Origin: Maylandia zebra
Lineage: Eukaryota; Chordata; Actinopteri; Cichliformes; Cichlidae
Assembly: GCF_041146795.1 (NCBI RefSeq)
Contig: NC_135176.1
Coordinates: forward strand, 25,925,786 to 25,989,785
Length of the DNA: 64,000 nt
Reading direction: 5' to 3'
A model generated the notes under the pieces. The model did not search any database, was not told the DNA's origin, and worked only from the letters and a program-made list of their open reading frames with translations. The first letter of the stretch is position 1, and each line of letters starts with the position of its first letter. The position numbers and the translations under genes are program-made. Below, one piece after another: positions 11,607-21,733 of this stretch.

Positions 11607-12393
11607 AATGCAGACAATGGCTACAGGTCACTATAAATTCAGGGCCATCTGTAGTCTGCCTTTATTTCAACAAACAAAATGGCACTGCAGGCTCTGCAAG
11701 GCAACCAAAAGGAAGGCCAGTTCTGAACAGGCCTTCAGCAAAAGGACAAGGCTGTCAGAGTCTGTGACAAGCAGGGGAGTTGGCGAGGGGCCTTTGGACT
11801 ACAAGGAGAATGATCCAACTTCATCCTCGGTGAACACTGGCAGAGGTATGCTTGAAATTCTGAATCCCTCAAACCACATTGTGTGCTTAATTTAACACTC
11901 ATTAAATACTTAATCTTAGATATTCCCTTGTGTTAGAGTTCAGGTAACACTGGTACCATATTACCATAGTCCTTTCTCACACGTTATGAAACCAAATTGG
12001 TTCTTGATTGTGTCCGTTCAGCTGAATTTGAAGCCAGATACATCCAGGAGCATCAACTTGGTGAAGGAGGGTTTGGATCAGTGTTTGCTGGCTATCGTAA
12101 AGCAGACAATTTACCGGTAAGGATCGTTACATGTTTTTCATGAACAGAATGCAAACTATATCATTCTGAAGCGCTAACCAAAATCCTGTTTGTTTCTTGT
12201 AGGTGGCCATAAAACACATTCCAAAAAACAAGATTTTCCTGGGAAAACAAGGCAAGTCAGCAACACCAGTTACTACTACTCTGATTCATCACTGAAGTTT
12301 ATGAGTTTGAGTAAAGCTCATCCTGTCTTGATTTGGTGGTGATACAGGCTGAGGATGGAAAGTGTCTTTCAGTGGAGGTGGCCATTATGTTGG
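11607..12393 (+). pseudogene. PIM-like kinase pseudogene, copy 3 (frameshifted, truncated)
   Basis: The copy matches unit 1 from the promoter onward. Exon 1 starts with an ATG at 11681 but has lost bases just after it, putting the rest of the exon out of frame. Exon 2 (12022-12116) keeps the glycine loop. Exon 3 (12203-12251) carries one extra base relative to copy 1 in the stretch after AACAAGATTTT. Exon 4 starts at 12348 and stops matching at about 12393, so HRD, DFG and the C-lobe are absent. The GC donor of exon 3 is kept. At least two frameshifts and the truncation make it dead. Confidence 0.85.
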
Positions 12394-13017
12394 AAACTAT
12401 CAGAAAAAAATAAAATAAAATTGCAAAAACAAAACCCCCCAAAACAGTTTTATATATCACCCTGGGTCACTTATGTGAAAAGGGAAAGACCATCTTTGAA
12501 TCGAGGAGGGTGCCTAAGGGTACATCTGTCAACATCTTACAATGCTGTGGTTGCAGCCATTTTAACTCTCATGCTACTCATGGCCACTGATCAATGGTAT
12601 TTGATCAATGTCATGACAGTTTGCATGTTAATGATCAAGGAGTTGACCTCTCAGCCCATTGTTCATTTAGTGGGCTAGTTGTGCAAATGTACTGTTTATA
12701 AGGTTGGGGAAGCCTTCAGTCAGCTGAGACTAAAGGAGTCACTTATATGAGTGAAGAAACATTTCTCTCACTGAGAACACCCGTCCAGATGAACAGAATC
12801 AACCTTTTGAGAGTCATAAGTGAACAAGTGGACTTGTATTGAATGTAAGCCTTTCCCTTCACCTATCCCTGCCAGCTGAGCTAGAGGCTGTTGTTTGACT
12901 TCCATAGGTTTCACACATTTTCAAACTTAACAAAAATAAATACTAATATCACCTTAGTGGGCAAGTCTTTGGATCAGTGTTTTGATTTGCATGCATGCTT
13001 ATAATTTGATTCTTTAG

Positions 13018-13049
<32 letters not shown>

Positions 13050-13630
13050 AATTGTAGGGATTATTAAAATATTCTAAAATAAGCAGTATCTCCATGTTTA
13101 ATTCTGCAATAGTGTGTCAATTTGAATGTAATAACAATGGCCAATATATCAACCAATTTATGAAATTTCTACCTTGCAAGCATGTTTTGCTAGTTTTTTT
13201 GTTTTAAATAGGAGCATTAAGATTTTGATGAATTTGTTTATCAGGGTAACACAAAAAAAAAAACAAAAAAAACAAAACAAACAAAAACCCCCACAAAGGA
13301 TAAGCAAGCATGATGGCAAAAAACTGAGAACTAATGATCCACATTAACCTGATGAAATTTGATATCAAACCTGTGTTCTGCATTCTCTTGAACACTGAGA
13401 ATAGAACATCCAACCAGCAATAATGGCACCTATCAAGGAACAGGACCATGGCACAATAATTAAAAAAATATAAATAGTATTTTTATATTTAATATCATTA
13501 ATTTAGTTCAGTCTGTTACTGTTTGTTGTGATATTTTGATACCATGGTAGCATTTACAGGATATTGTTTTATAGTGATATTATACAGGAAAACTGTTACT
13601 CAATAAGGCCCATTTACTAGTTTTTTCCTC
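12394..13630. repeat. Repeat-rich intergenic stretch
   Basis: From about 12540 to 12815 the sequence resembles a common teleost interspersed repeat. It contains AAGGTTGGGGAAGCCTTCAG, GAAACATTTCTCTCACTGAG and CCAGATGAACAGAATCAACC. A pure A run of about 28 bases lies near 13026 and A-rich sequence at 13250-13290. No gene is visible. The repeat family is not certain. Confidence 0.5.
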
Positions 13631-14250
13631 TTTCTCTGTGACCCAAGAATTAATGTGTAAGAATCACAGGCTGGTACCTCAAGGTCGAAAATACCACAGA
13701 GATCACTTCCTTACTCCCATCCTCCCTTCTTTATCTCTTAGAAGAGGGTTTGTTAAAGGCCAGGTGGTTTGTTTCAGAATTCACTAATGAAAGAACTCTG
13801 TATTCTATGTCTAGGAGTGTATTTCGCTGGGATAATCATAAATTGTAGCTGAACTGATAAACTATACAAAGGATACTTCTTTGCTCAGAGGGCAGGAAGA
13901 CTCTTCCTTATTTGGTTTGTACCAGTTTGAACTGAGAATCTGCTGACACACGAACCTTTTTCCCCTATATAAACTGTTGTATGATGAATAAACCTTTGAG
14001 TTGGTTTGGGAAGGCAACCTGAAGCAGTCTGTGTTTCCTTGTTCTCCCAAGCTACTCCCGACGTCGTAACTAACCTGCTGAACGGCATACCTGAGTGTTA
14101 CTTTGAATAATTTTGAATCTTATAGGGTAAAGACAAAACTCTGCTTATAGGTGCCCACGCCTCGGAGGAAAACCCGATCCACGGATGACCCGGGATGGAG
14201 ATTTCTTTCACTCTTCTTATTGTAACTATCACCACATGATTAATAAAGTA
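13631..14250 (+). mobile_element. Candidate solo LTR of an endogenous retroelement
   Basis: The block has an LTR-like order: an upstream region, a TATATAA box at about 13967, an AATAAA at about 13987 some 20 bases later, then a GT-rich stretch and a segment (GGTGCCCACGCC, ATGACCCGGGATGG) that resembles the primer-site and leader region after an LTR. No gag, pol or env sequence follows. I could not define both ends or a target duplication, so this is a suggestion. A cellular promoter is the alternative. Confidence 0.4.
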
Positions 14251-15350
14251 TTCTGTTCAAATGCAGGTTAAACAAAGCTAGCCTTAGAGAACAGCAGTGA
14301 TCCATGATGTGCAATTTAATTAGAGCTCTCCCACTGACTGCTTACCAAGAAACTTACTAATCTCAACCCTAGTCTTCATGCAGTTACTTGCAGTGGGTAT
14401 TTATGCACTGAAAACCACAAGAGTGAGAAAGGCAACTGTATAAACAGCAACCCCCTCGAGTCTAGGGATGTGCCCCCGAGACAACTGCTCTGACCACTTT
14501 CACTGCAACACTACCAAGAGTTTATGAATGAATCCCAAAGGAGAAACATTCCTTCATCCTACCAGGGAAAGCTCCAATTCCTGCCTGTGCACACCAGACA
14601 ATCAATGCCATCACTGTGGTATTAAAATCACCAAGTCTTAAATTAAGGGAAGAGGCAGAGATTAGGTAGGGTTGCTTTTTTTTGCCTTCTAAGATCAGCA
14701 TTGTTTTTAGGAAATATAGAAGGATGGTGAGCAACATAGAAGTTGCTTTGAATCACGTTAACATCTCAAAGAATAAAAATCCCTCTCAATTTCTTATTAA
14801 TTGCCCCTTATAATTTTAACAGCAGTGTTAGTTGAAACAGCACCAATATTTGCCACTTAGCAAGCTCAGAGGGTAAATGAACGTTTACCCTCAATTATAA
14901 TAGTCCAGAAATGTTTTAGAAAGATTTCCAAACGTCACTCCAAACAAATATATTGCAGAAGGATTCGTAAGACTTCTCAACACACTGATGTTAAGTGAAA
15001 GCAAGAAATAGACATTTTAAGATTAGCTAACACTTAACTTCAAATTAAAGGGAGAAACTCTTTCTAAATGCCTTTGTATGGACTCTGTTTGCATTTGTAC
15101 TTTGGGAAATCATTAAAAAAGCTAGTTGGTGAAGCTAAGATACTGTTAAGCTACTATTACAATAAATGTTTAAGTCCTCAATTTTTTCTAGAAATAACAT
15201 ACACAGAGACGGATAACTAAGTCATTAAAACCACTTAACTCTTCCTGGGTTCAGTATTTCCCCAAGGGTTAGAGCTTCAATGGACTCCCAAAACAGTGGA
15301 ATCAGGATGCAACTAGAACACTTCTCCCAAAATTAAAAGTAAAATAGGCT
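14251..15350. other. Intergenic, no gene seen
   Basis: AT-rich sequence without a recognisable coding exon or repeat. It leads into the styxl1 promoter region. Confidence 0.6.
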
Positions 15351-15499
15351 GCAGCTTGCTTGGCTGAGGCACACGCTACACTCACCAGCTTCCTCACTCC
15401 AGAACAATACATGCCTGTTCACTGAGCTCCTTTAAATACTTTCAGGCTCTCCCTCCCACAGGTGCAGTCACTTACCGTTCTACAATGCAGAATCTACAT

Positions 15500-15676
15500 C
15501 ATCGCCAACGCCCAATGAGCGATAACGCTGAGTTGCTTAGCAACAGAACCCATACAAAAAAAGCGGAAGCGGACGTGCTACTTGTATCTGCGTTTACCTG
15601 GCAAGTCAAGCTTTTCGGATCGCTTGCTGACAGTAGTTTTCCAGTTCAGTGTTTTCTTGTTACAGCTGTCCGTGTG
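15500..15676 (+). promoter_or_regulatory. styxl1 promoter/5' region with CCAAT and RFX X-box motifs
   Basis: A CCAAT box is at 15512-15516, and a fully palindromic X-box, GTTGCTTAGCAAC, at 15532-15544, about 130 bases before the chosen start codon. RFX factors bind X-boxes of this form near many genes expressed in ciliated cells. No TATA box is evident. The reading frame of exon 1 is open upstream to ATGs at 15485 and 15515, so part of this region could be transcribed or even translated. Motif positions are read directly; function is inferred. Confidence 0.5.
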
Positions 15677-18600
15677 ATGGCTAAAATCGTGATGTGTGAG
15701 ACGCTTGAGCTCTACAATATCCTCAATCAGTGCCGACGTGTGCCCAGACTCGCAGAGATCAACTACCTGTGTTTGATTGGTAAGAGAAAATCGGCCAGTA
15801 CCAACATTTGTCTGGTTAGATAAGTCCTATGCTTAATTACTCTATGTGTTGTCTATGGGTATGAGTGCTATAGCACATGCTTTTTGTTTCTTTAGGAGAC
15901 TCATTCTCACAACTTTTTGTGCATAAAGTCTCACCTTTGCAAAAGATATACCCAATTTTGTGCTGGATGATTTTATACTTTTATCAAAACCTTGCCCATT
16001 AGCGCAAAAAACAAAACAAACCCGCAGGCTTGATTTAGAGTAAAACGTAAAAAGTGTTCAAACACAAACATGACACTTAATGGATTTACTTGTAACTTTA
16101 TGCAATATTATATTTTGCAATATAATTTATTTTCTTATTTCACCTGCTCCCTTTAGCAGGGGCGCCTCCAGTCTTTTTTTATAGTGGTGGCCATATGGGG
16201 GCCAACAAAAATATTGGGGTGGCACATTAAAAAACTGAATTTCCAGTTTTATTATGCTGTTGTCAAATATAGGCAAAATTACATATATCTAAAAAAAAGA
16301 GAGAGAAAGAAAAGAATTGATAATAATTGACAAATACAAAAGTTGATATCACTAAAAATATGAAAACCAAATAAGATTGTGAGATTGATAATAATCTGTT
16401 TTAATTGATTGATTGATAGATAAACTTGATTCCATTAGTTGTAACTTTGTTCAGTGTTGTATGTCTCTGTTCCAGATGCTAATGAAGTCAAAGATTACTA
16501 CAGGAGTCACATCATAACTGCTAAAAATGCTAAAATGGTATGGCTATCATTGGGCCCACAGTTGACATGTGTCTGTGTGTGTGTGCAAAAACCCAGGGCT
16601 CAAACTACAAATTTCTCCTGTACATTTAGTCAGGCTTTAACCTTTCCTCTAAACTTTTTGCACACGACTGTACCAAAACTTTCAAATTGACTTTTTCCAG
16701 GACTCAGAGGGGACATTCCTTCTTCCAGAGTTTGTGGAGGTTGAAAGTATGGAGCATGTGGTGGTCTACGACAACAACACAAGCTCTTTACAGGAGCAAG
16801 GTTAGAGTGGTAAATGAGAGATTTCTTCAGAGCAAGTCCACTTTTATGCATTTTATTTGCATTGTTGTGCCAAAAGAAAACAACTGGTTTCCTGCAAACA
16901 AACAAAAATAAATAAATAAAATCTGTATTTCAGCCTTAAAAGCAATGCTTATTGTGGCTCTCTCCCTGTGATTACAGGCAGAGCAACTTCGTGTGCCCAA
17001 GTGTTCGCTAAGGCTAGCCTCAATCCAGTCAAGATATTGAGAGGAGGCTTTCAGAGATTCTCAGCTCAATACCCTTTTTTGAGGACTGAGAAAATCCTGA
17101 ACACCATCATGGTAGAACTCTCCTAAAACACAAACATTCCTGCCATCATTTTTTTTCATCAATTTAAGATTATGGGGGGGCTGTCTTATCTGGAGCCAGG
17201 TATACAAATCTTCCATCAGCATTCAATTAATTGCCAAATTACATATGTTGCAATATAAGGTAACATAAGGCCAGTGTTTAGCGGCTACAGGGCAGTTTCT
17301 TACTCATGTGTTCCCACATATCCAGCTAAAGTGAACTGATTCCAGTTTCTGCCTAATAAATATAAAATGTGTCAGGTAATTATTGCACTGCCACCTTGCA
17401 TGCAATAAGTTTCCTGTTTGCCACCTACTGGTTAACCTGGATGTTTACCCTTTTCCCAAAGTACTCCAGTTTCCTGTCATGGTCCAAAGACATGCATGTT
17501 ATGTTAACCGGTGATTATAAATTGGCCTTCAGTGTGGATGGCACCATTGAGTATTTCTGTCACTCTGTTAGCCCCATAACAGCTGAGATAGGCTCCAGTC
17601 TAAGCAGTTTGGAGAATTGTTGTAATTGATTGTATATATCTGTGGGCTACCTCAGGAGCTGGAAAGCCTTAAGATTTACCCAGTGGAGATCTTAGCAGGA
17701 CTGCTGTACATGGGCGATGAGAAGCAATCCATGGACTTCACTCTTATCAAAGACCTGAAAATTGGTGCTATCGTCAGCATCTCAGAGAGTGACACTCTCG
17801 AGTAAGGCTGGGCTGGATATTGAGTATTAGAGAGAATAATTAACATATTGCTTTATAGATCTTATTAGTTGTTGTTTTTTTACTCTTTTAAATTCCTTCA
17901 AATCAAGGTTCATGAAGGAGATCCATACCTTGCTTATCACCCCTGTGGCTGACTCAGTGCGGTCTGATTTATATTCAAGCTTTGAAAGGATCTGCAATTT
18001 TGTTAGTAAGTTGTTCCTTTGCTTTCATTAACAAGACGTTTAAAAATCTGAATTTTATAATTTAATTCATAGAAGTCAGAAACTAGTGAATTATAGGTGT
18101 CTGAATTTCTTCAGTTGGGCAAACTCTAGAAGGAGAACAGAAATAATTATATAAATGCAGTTGGCTGTCTTAGTTCAGGTAAAAATTTCAAGATCTCAAA
18201 CTAAAAAAAACTGATTGCATATTACTCAAATTCTGAATTATTTTGTTTTCTGATTATTTTGTTATTAATATGTAAAAATACAACAGCTTCAAGACTGTCC
18301 ATCTGAAAGAAATGCATCATGTATCATGAATCAGAGTCATAGCGTTAACTTAAAATCACAGAGTGTAACGTTAACTTACTGAATGTATTTTAAAAAGAAA
18401 ATTATTATTTGAGGCAATGTGTATTATGCAATGCAATCCATCCACCACAAATTGTAATGAGTGATTTCAGATTTTTCTAATTTCTGTTTTTTGTTGCTAT
18501 AAATGTAGTAAGTGTTGCACAGAACAGGTGTTGCAGAGGGCTTTCTTGTTATCTCCTGCTTTCAGGTTCCCACATCAACATGGGCTCTCGTGTCCTGATA

Positions 18601-18980
18601 GTTTCCAAGCAAGGCAGAAGCCGCGCCAGCGCAGTGGCCATTGCATTTCTCATCCATTACCTCAAATACACACTAAAGGCAAGTTTGTTTCGTTCAGTTT
18701 AGTGGCAGTATGTGCACAAAGTGTGGCTCTTGTGTCCTCAAATGGCAAGAAAAACAATATATTTTCCAAAATGGCACCAAGAAAGAACTGATCCTAGTTA
18801 TAGAAAGTACAGTAAATACAGTGCATAATGATGTTGGTTTAACTTTTTCAGGAGGCCTGGACGCATATGCTCAAATGTAAACCCATCATGAGGCCAAACA
18901 CAGGTTTTCTGCAGCAGTTGTCCAACTGGGAGCTTCACACTTTGGGAACAACAACGACTGATTTTGTCTCACATTTTTAG
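15677..18980 (+). CDS. styxl1: Serine/threonine/tyrosine-interacting-like protein 1 (pseudophosphatase)
   Basis: Eight exons join in frame: 15677-15779, 16476-16537, 16701-16800, 16978-17111, 17656-17801, 17908-18005, 18566-18678 and 18852-18980. They total 885 bases and give 294 residues, close to the mammalian length. The N-terminus (CETLELYNILNQ, DYYRSHIITA, VVYDNNTSSL) is the rhodanese-like part; KILRGGFQRFSAQYPFLRTEKI ends it. The C-terminus (about 134-294) is a dual-specificity phosphatase fold. Its active-site loop reads VSKQGRSR: the catalytic histidine and cysteine are replaced by V227 and S228, while R234 remains. The protein should bind but not cleave phosphorylated partners; the mammalian protein (MK-STYX) acts in stress-granule and mitochondrial apoptosis pathways. 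The start was chosen by family similarity. Intron 7 uses a GC donor. Tmem120a follows on the same strand, as in tetrapods. Confidence 0.93.
16158..16240 (+). mobile_element. hAT-like repeat end in styxl1 intron 1
   Basis: The sequence CAGGGGCGCCTCCAG, followed by a GGTGGCCATATGGGGGCC stretch and GGGGTGGCACAT, resembles the end of a teleost hAT-type repeat. The opposite end is not clear, so the element is probably truncated. Recognition only. Confidence 0.4.
17460..17625 (+). repeat. Common teleost interspersed repeat in styxl1 intron 4
   Basis: Phrases TGGTCCAAAGACATGCATG, AAATTGGCCTTCAGTGTG and GCTGAGATAGGCTCCAGTC match a repeat found very often in fish genomes, here diverged. It has no coding content. 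Its superfamily is not certain from the fragment. Confidence 0.55.
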
Positions 18981-19099
18981 CAAAAGAAGAATTTTTTTTA
19001 GTCATCTGAACTCTGGATTCTGTATATGTGGCCCATGCAACATTTAAAATATCTGATATACCTACATTGACTGCATGCAAGTCTGTAACTTCACAGAAC

Positions 19100-19960
19100 C
19101 TTGGTTTTTAATCCATCCATTCTTTTCCGCTTATCTGCGGGGAGGTCATGGGTGCAGCAGACTAAGCAGAGAGGCAGGCCCAGACCTCCCTCTCCTTGGC
19201 CAGCTTGTCTAGGGGAACACAAAAGCGTTCCTAGGGCAACCAAGAGGTATAATTTCTCCCGCATGTCATGGGTCTGCCCCAGGGCCTCCTCCTGGTGGGA
19301 CATGCCCAGAACACCTCACCCAGGAGGCGCTCAGAAGAAATCCTTGTCAGATGCCCAAACCACCTCAACTGCAATGCACAGGCAGCAAGCGGAGGGGGAT
19401 ACTAAGATACCTATCCCAGTCCACCACCTCTCATCAAAGCAAACTCCAGACTGGAACAGAGTCAAGACCCTCTCCAGGAGACTGGTTCCAGAGCCCAAGC
19501 TGTGCGTTGAGGTCAGCCTGACTATATCTAACCAGTACCTCTCAACTTCACGCACTAGCTCAGCCTCCTTCACCACCAGAGAGGTGACGTTCCATATCCC
19601 AATTGCTCGGTAGCCCGGTGATTGTTCTGTCAGGGTCTCCACCCCTGCACACACTGCACCCTACCCCATAGCGCCTCCTGTGGGTGGTGTCCCCTCTTTG
19701 GGCTGTACCACTACCACCACTACCATTACCACCGGGGCTGGCTCCAGGGCAGGGCCCCAGTAACCCTGTAACTCTATCCTGGGCAGGGTGAACTGTTCCC
19801 TAGATTTCACACTCACAGGGGTTTTTCAATCGCTCTTTGTCTGGTCACTCACCTAGGACCAATTTGCCATGGTAAACCCTACCAGGGGGGCAAAAGCCCC
19901 CTGACAACATAGCCCCCAGGATCCCTTGGACACAAAAACCCCTCTACCAAAATAAGGCAG
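19100..19960 (-). mobile_element. Internally deleted RTE-like LINE
   Basis: On the minus strand the frame 19654-19331 reads GIWNVTSLVVKEAELVREV, then GSGTSLLERV, GVCFDERWWTGIGILVSP. This corresponds to the start of an AP-endonuclease domain of RTE-type LINEs, with frame damage. It passes directly into the 3' part (GAGGTGTTCTGGGCATGTCC, then GAATGGATGGATTAAAA at the end near 19108). The rest of the endonuclease and the whole reverse transcriptase are missing. The GGATGGAT-type tail supports an RTE relative. It sits just after styxl1, in antisense. Confidence 0.7.
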
Positions 19961-21640
19961 CAATTCACGGAGGGGACAGGGGAATTGTATTTTAATTAAG
20001 ATACAGATTAGGTTCATTCAGTATTAGTTCATTTAATATTGGATTGAACTGTTTAAATAAATACACTGAGATTTATTGGAAACGTTGAAAGTATTGAAAT
20101 GTCCAGTGACTTTAAGTGGAAATTTGATCCAAAGCAATGAAATCTCCAAACATTCCCTTTCATCACAAAATTTTGGGTGTAATTTAAAGGATCAATTTCA
20201 AGTAAAAATGGTTAATAAAACTGTATTTAAATAAACTTTTCTAAATAATGAATTTCTCCATTCATTATTCATTACTGCTTTAAATGCAAACAAATAACCT
20301 TTTCACCATTTTTATGGATTTTTAAGGTTAAAAAAGCAAGGATTTCAATTTCAGGTGTTGATATAGTTTTACAATACACAAGGATAAAAAAAAATGAAGG
20401 TAACATCTTCCTTTTTTATTTTTTGCTTTTTTTTGTATTTTGCAGAATTTAAAGGACCTGGTTTGTATTGACAAAGGTTTTGTTGATTTAGGTTCTTAAA
20501 TGGCCCTGCCAGAGGCGCTTACATTATTGACGTTAACACTTTCCCCTATTTGCAGTTGCACAACGTCACCTCTAAAAATACAGGCCACAGGCCAAGTGGT
20601 GGGCAATTTATAACCCTAGATTTTACCTTTCTGGTGAGAGAATGCCTTCTCTGTAAAATCCCAACTGAGTAGTAACATATATCCTAATTATCTGTGTTTC
20701 TGTAGTTTCTAGCATGGCTAGGATTAGATGACAGTTTAGGGTAATGTGGCAAACCCGGCTTATTAGCTTGGTTAGTTTGGATGGATAAAAAGCTGTTGTA
20801 TTGCCTGAAAGATATAACTCAGGGCACTATTTCCTGATGTGACAAAGCGGCTCTAAAGATGCTAGAGCTGATTGGCTGATAGGGGAAACCGAAATGCCAG
20901 CCTGACATCTGATTGGGGTAACTAGTTATAAGCCTATGATTTAACCGGATGGGACATTTAAAAAAAAAAAAATAAAAGCATACATTTTTAATCCTTGAAA
21001 TTAAATAGTACTGTTGTTAGTGCAAAGTGGTTTTGGAGTGAACAAAGTAATATATTTGGACTTTATAGGAATACTGCTATCTATACTATTTGAAAAAAAG
21101 ATATATATGAAATTATTCTGTAAGCCACCATTCGAATACATTATGTTCGTAACAGAGCAGCAATGAAATAAGTAAATGAAATTACAAATGAAGTTAAATT
21201 AAATTAAAACAAATTCATGTTAAAATAATAGACTTACAAATAATGGTGGTTTAAGCCAAAATCAGACAAACACACAGACACACACACACTATAATTACTG
21301 TGTTTACATAATGTGTGTCCTTCTACCTTCTGTTTTTATTTATTTATTTATCTATTTATTTATTTATTTTTTTATTGGGGGGGTGTTTTTGTTTTTTTTG
21401 GACCATCGGTGTCAGTAACAAAAACTCATTGAAAGTACCCCATAAACCACTTATTCATTGGAAACTAAAACATAAATTAATAAAATATTAAACCGCAATT
21501 AGTTACAACACATTTGTAATTATGTTTAACTAATGCCAATTTACGTATTTTATTATCCATCCGTTTTGAACTGGGAACGTTAAAATACCTCAACACCTTT
21601 ATTATGAAGGTGCTTGCAGGAAGTAGCGCCAGTTTATCTG
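19961..21640. other. Intergenic between styxl1 and tmem120a
   Basis: AT-rich sequence with no recognisable exon. It contains a TTTATT microsatellite with a following G run at about 21335-21385 and several A runs. I see no obvious promoter motif until just upstream of the tmem120a start. Confidence 0.55.
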
Positions 21641-21733
21641 TTAAGCTTTAATTCTGTTGGGTGGTACAACTGTTGCTCACTCGAGTGTGATTATTGACCA
21701 ACTCCGCGAGGTTTCCTGATGCCAGAGGGAAAA

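Noticed and set aside
15485..15676. Upstream ATG at 15485 as the styxl1 start
   Set aside because: Family similarity begins at the ATG at 15677; the extension contains promoter-like motifs. Kept as a possibility in the findings.
19101..19613. 170-codon plus-strand frame next to styxl1
   Set aside because: It is the antisense of an RTE-like LINE; the minus strand carries the endonuclease-like peptide.
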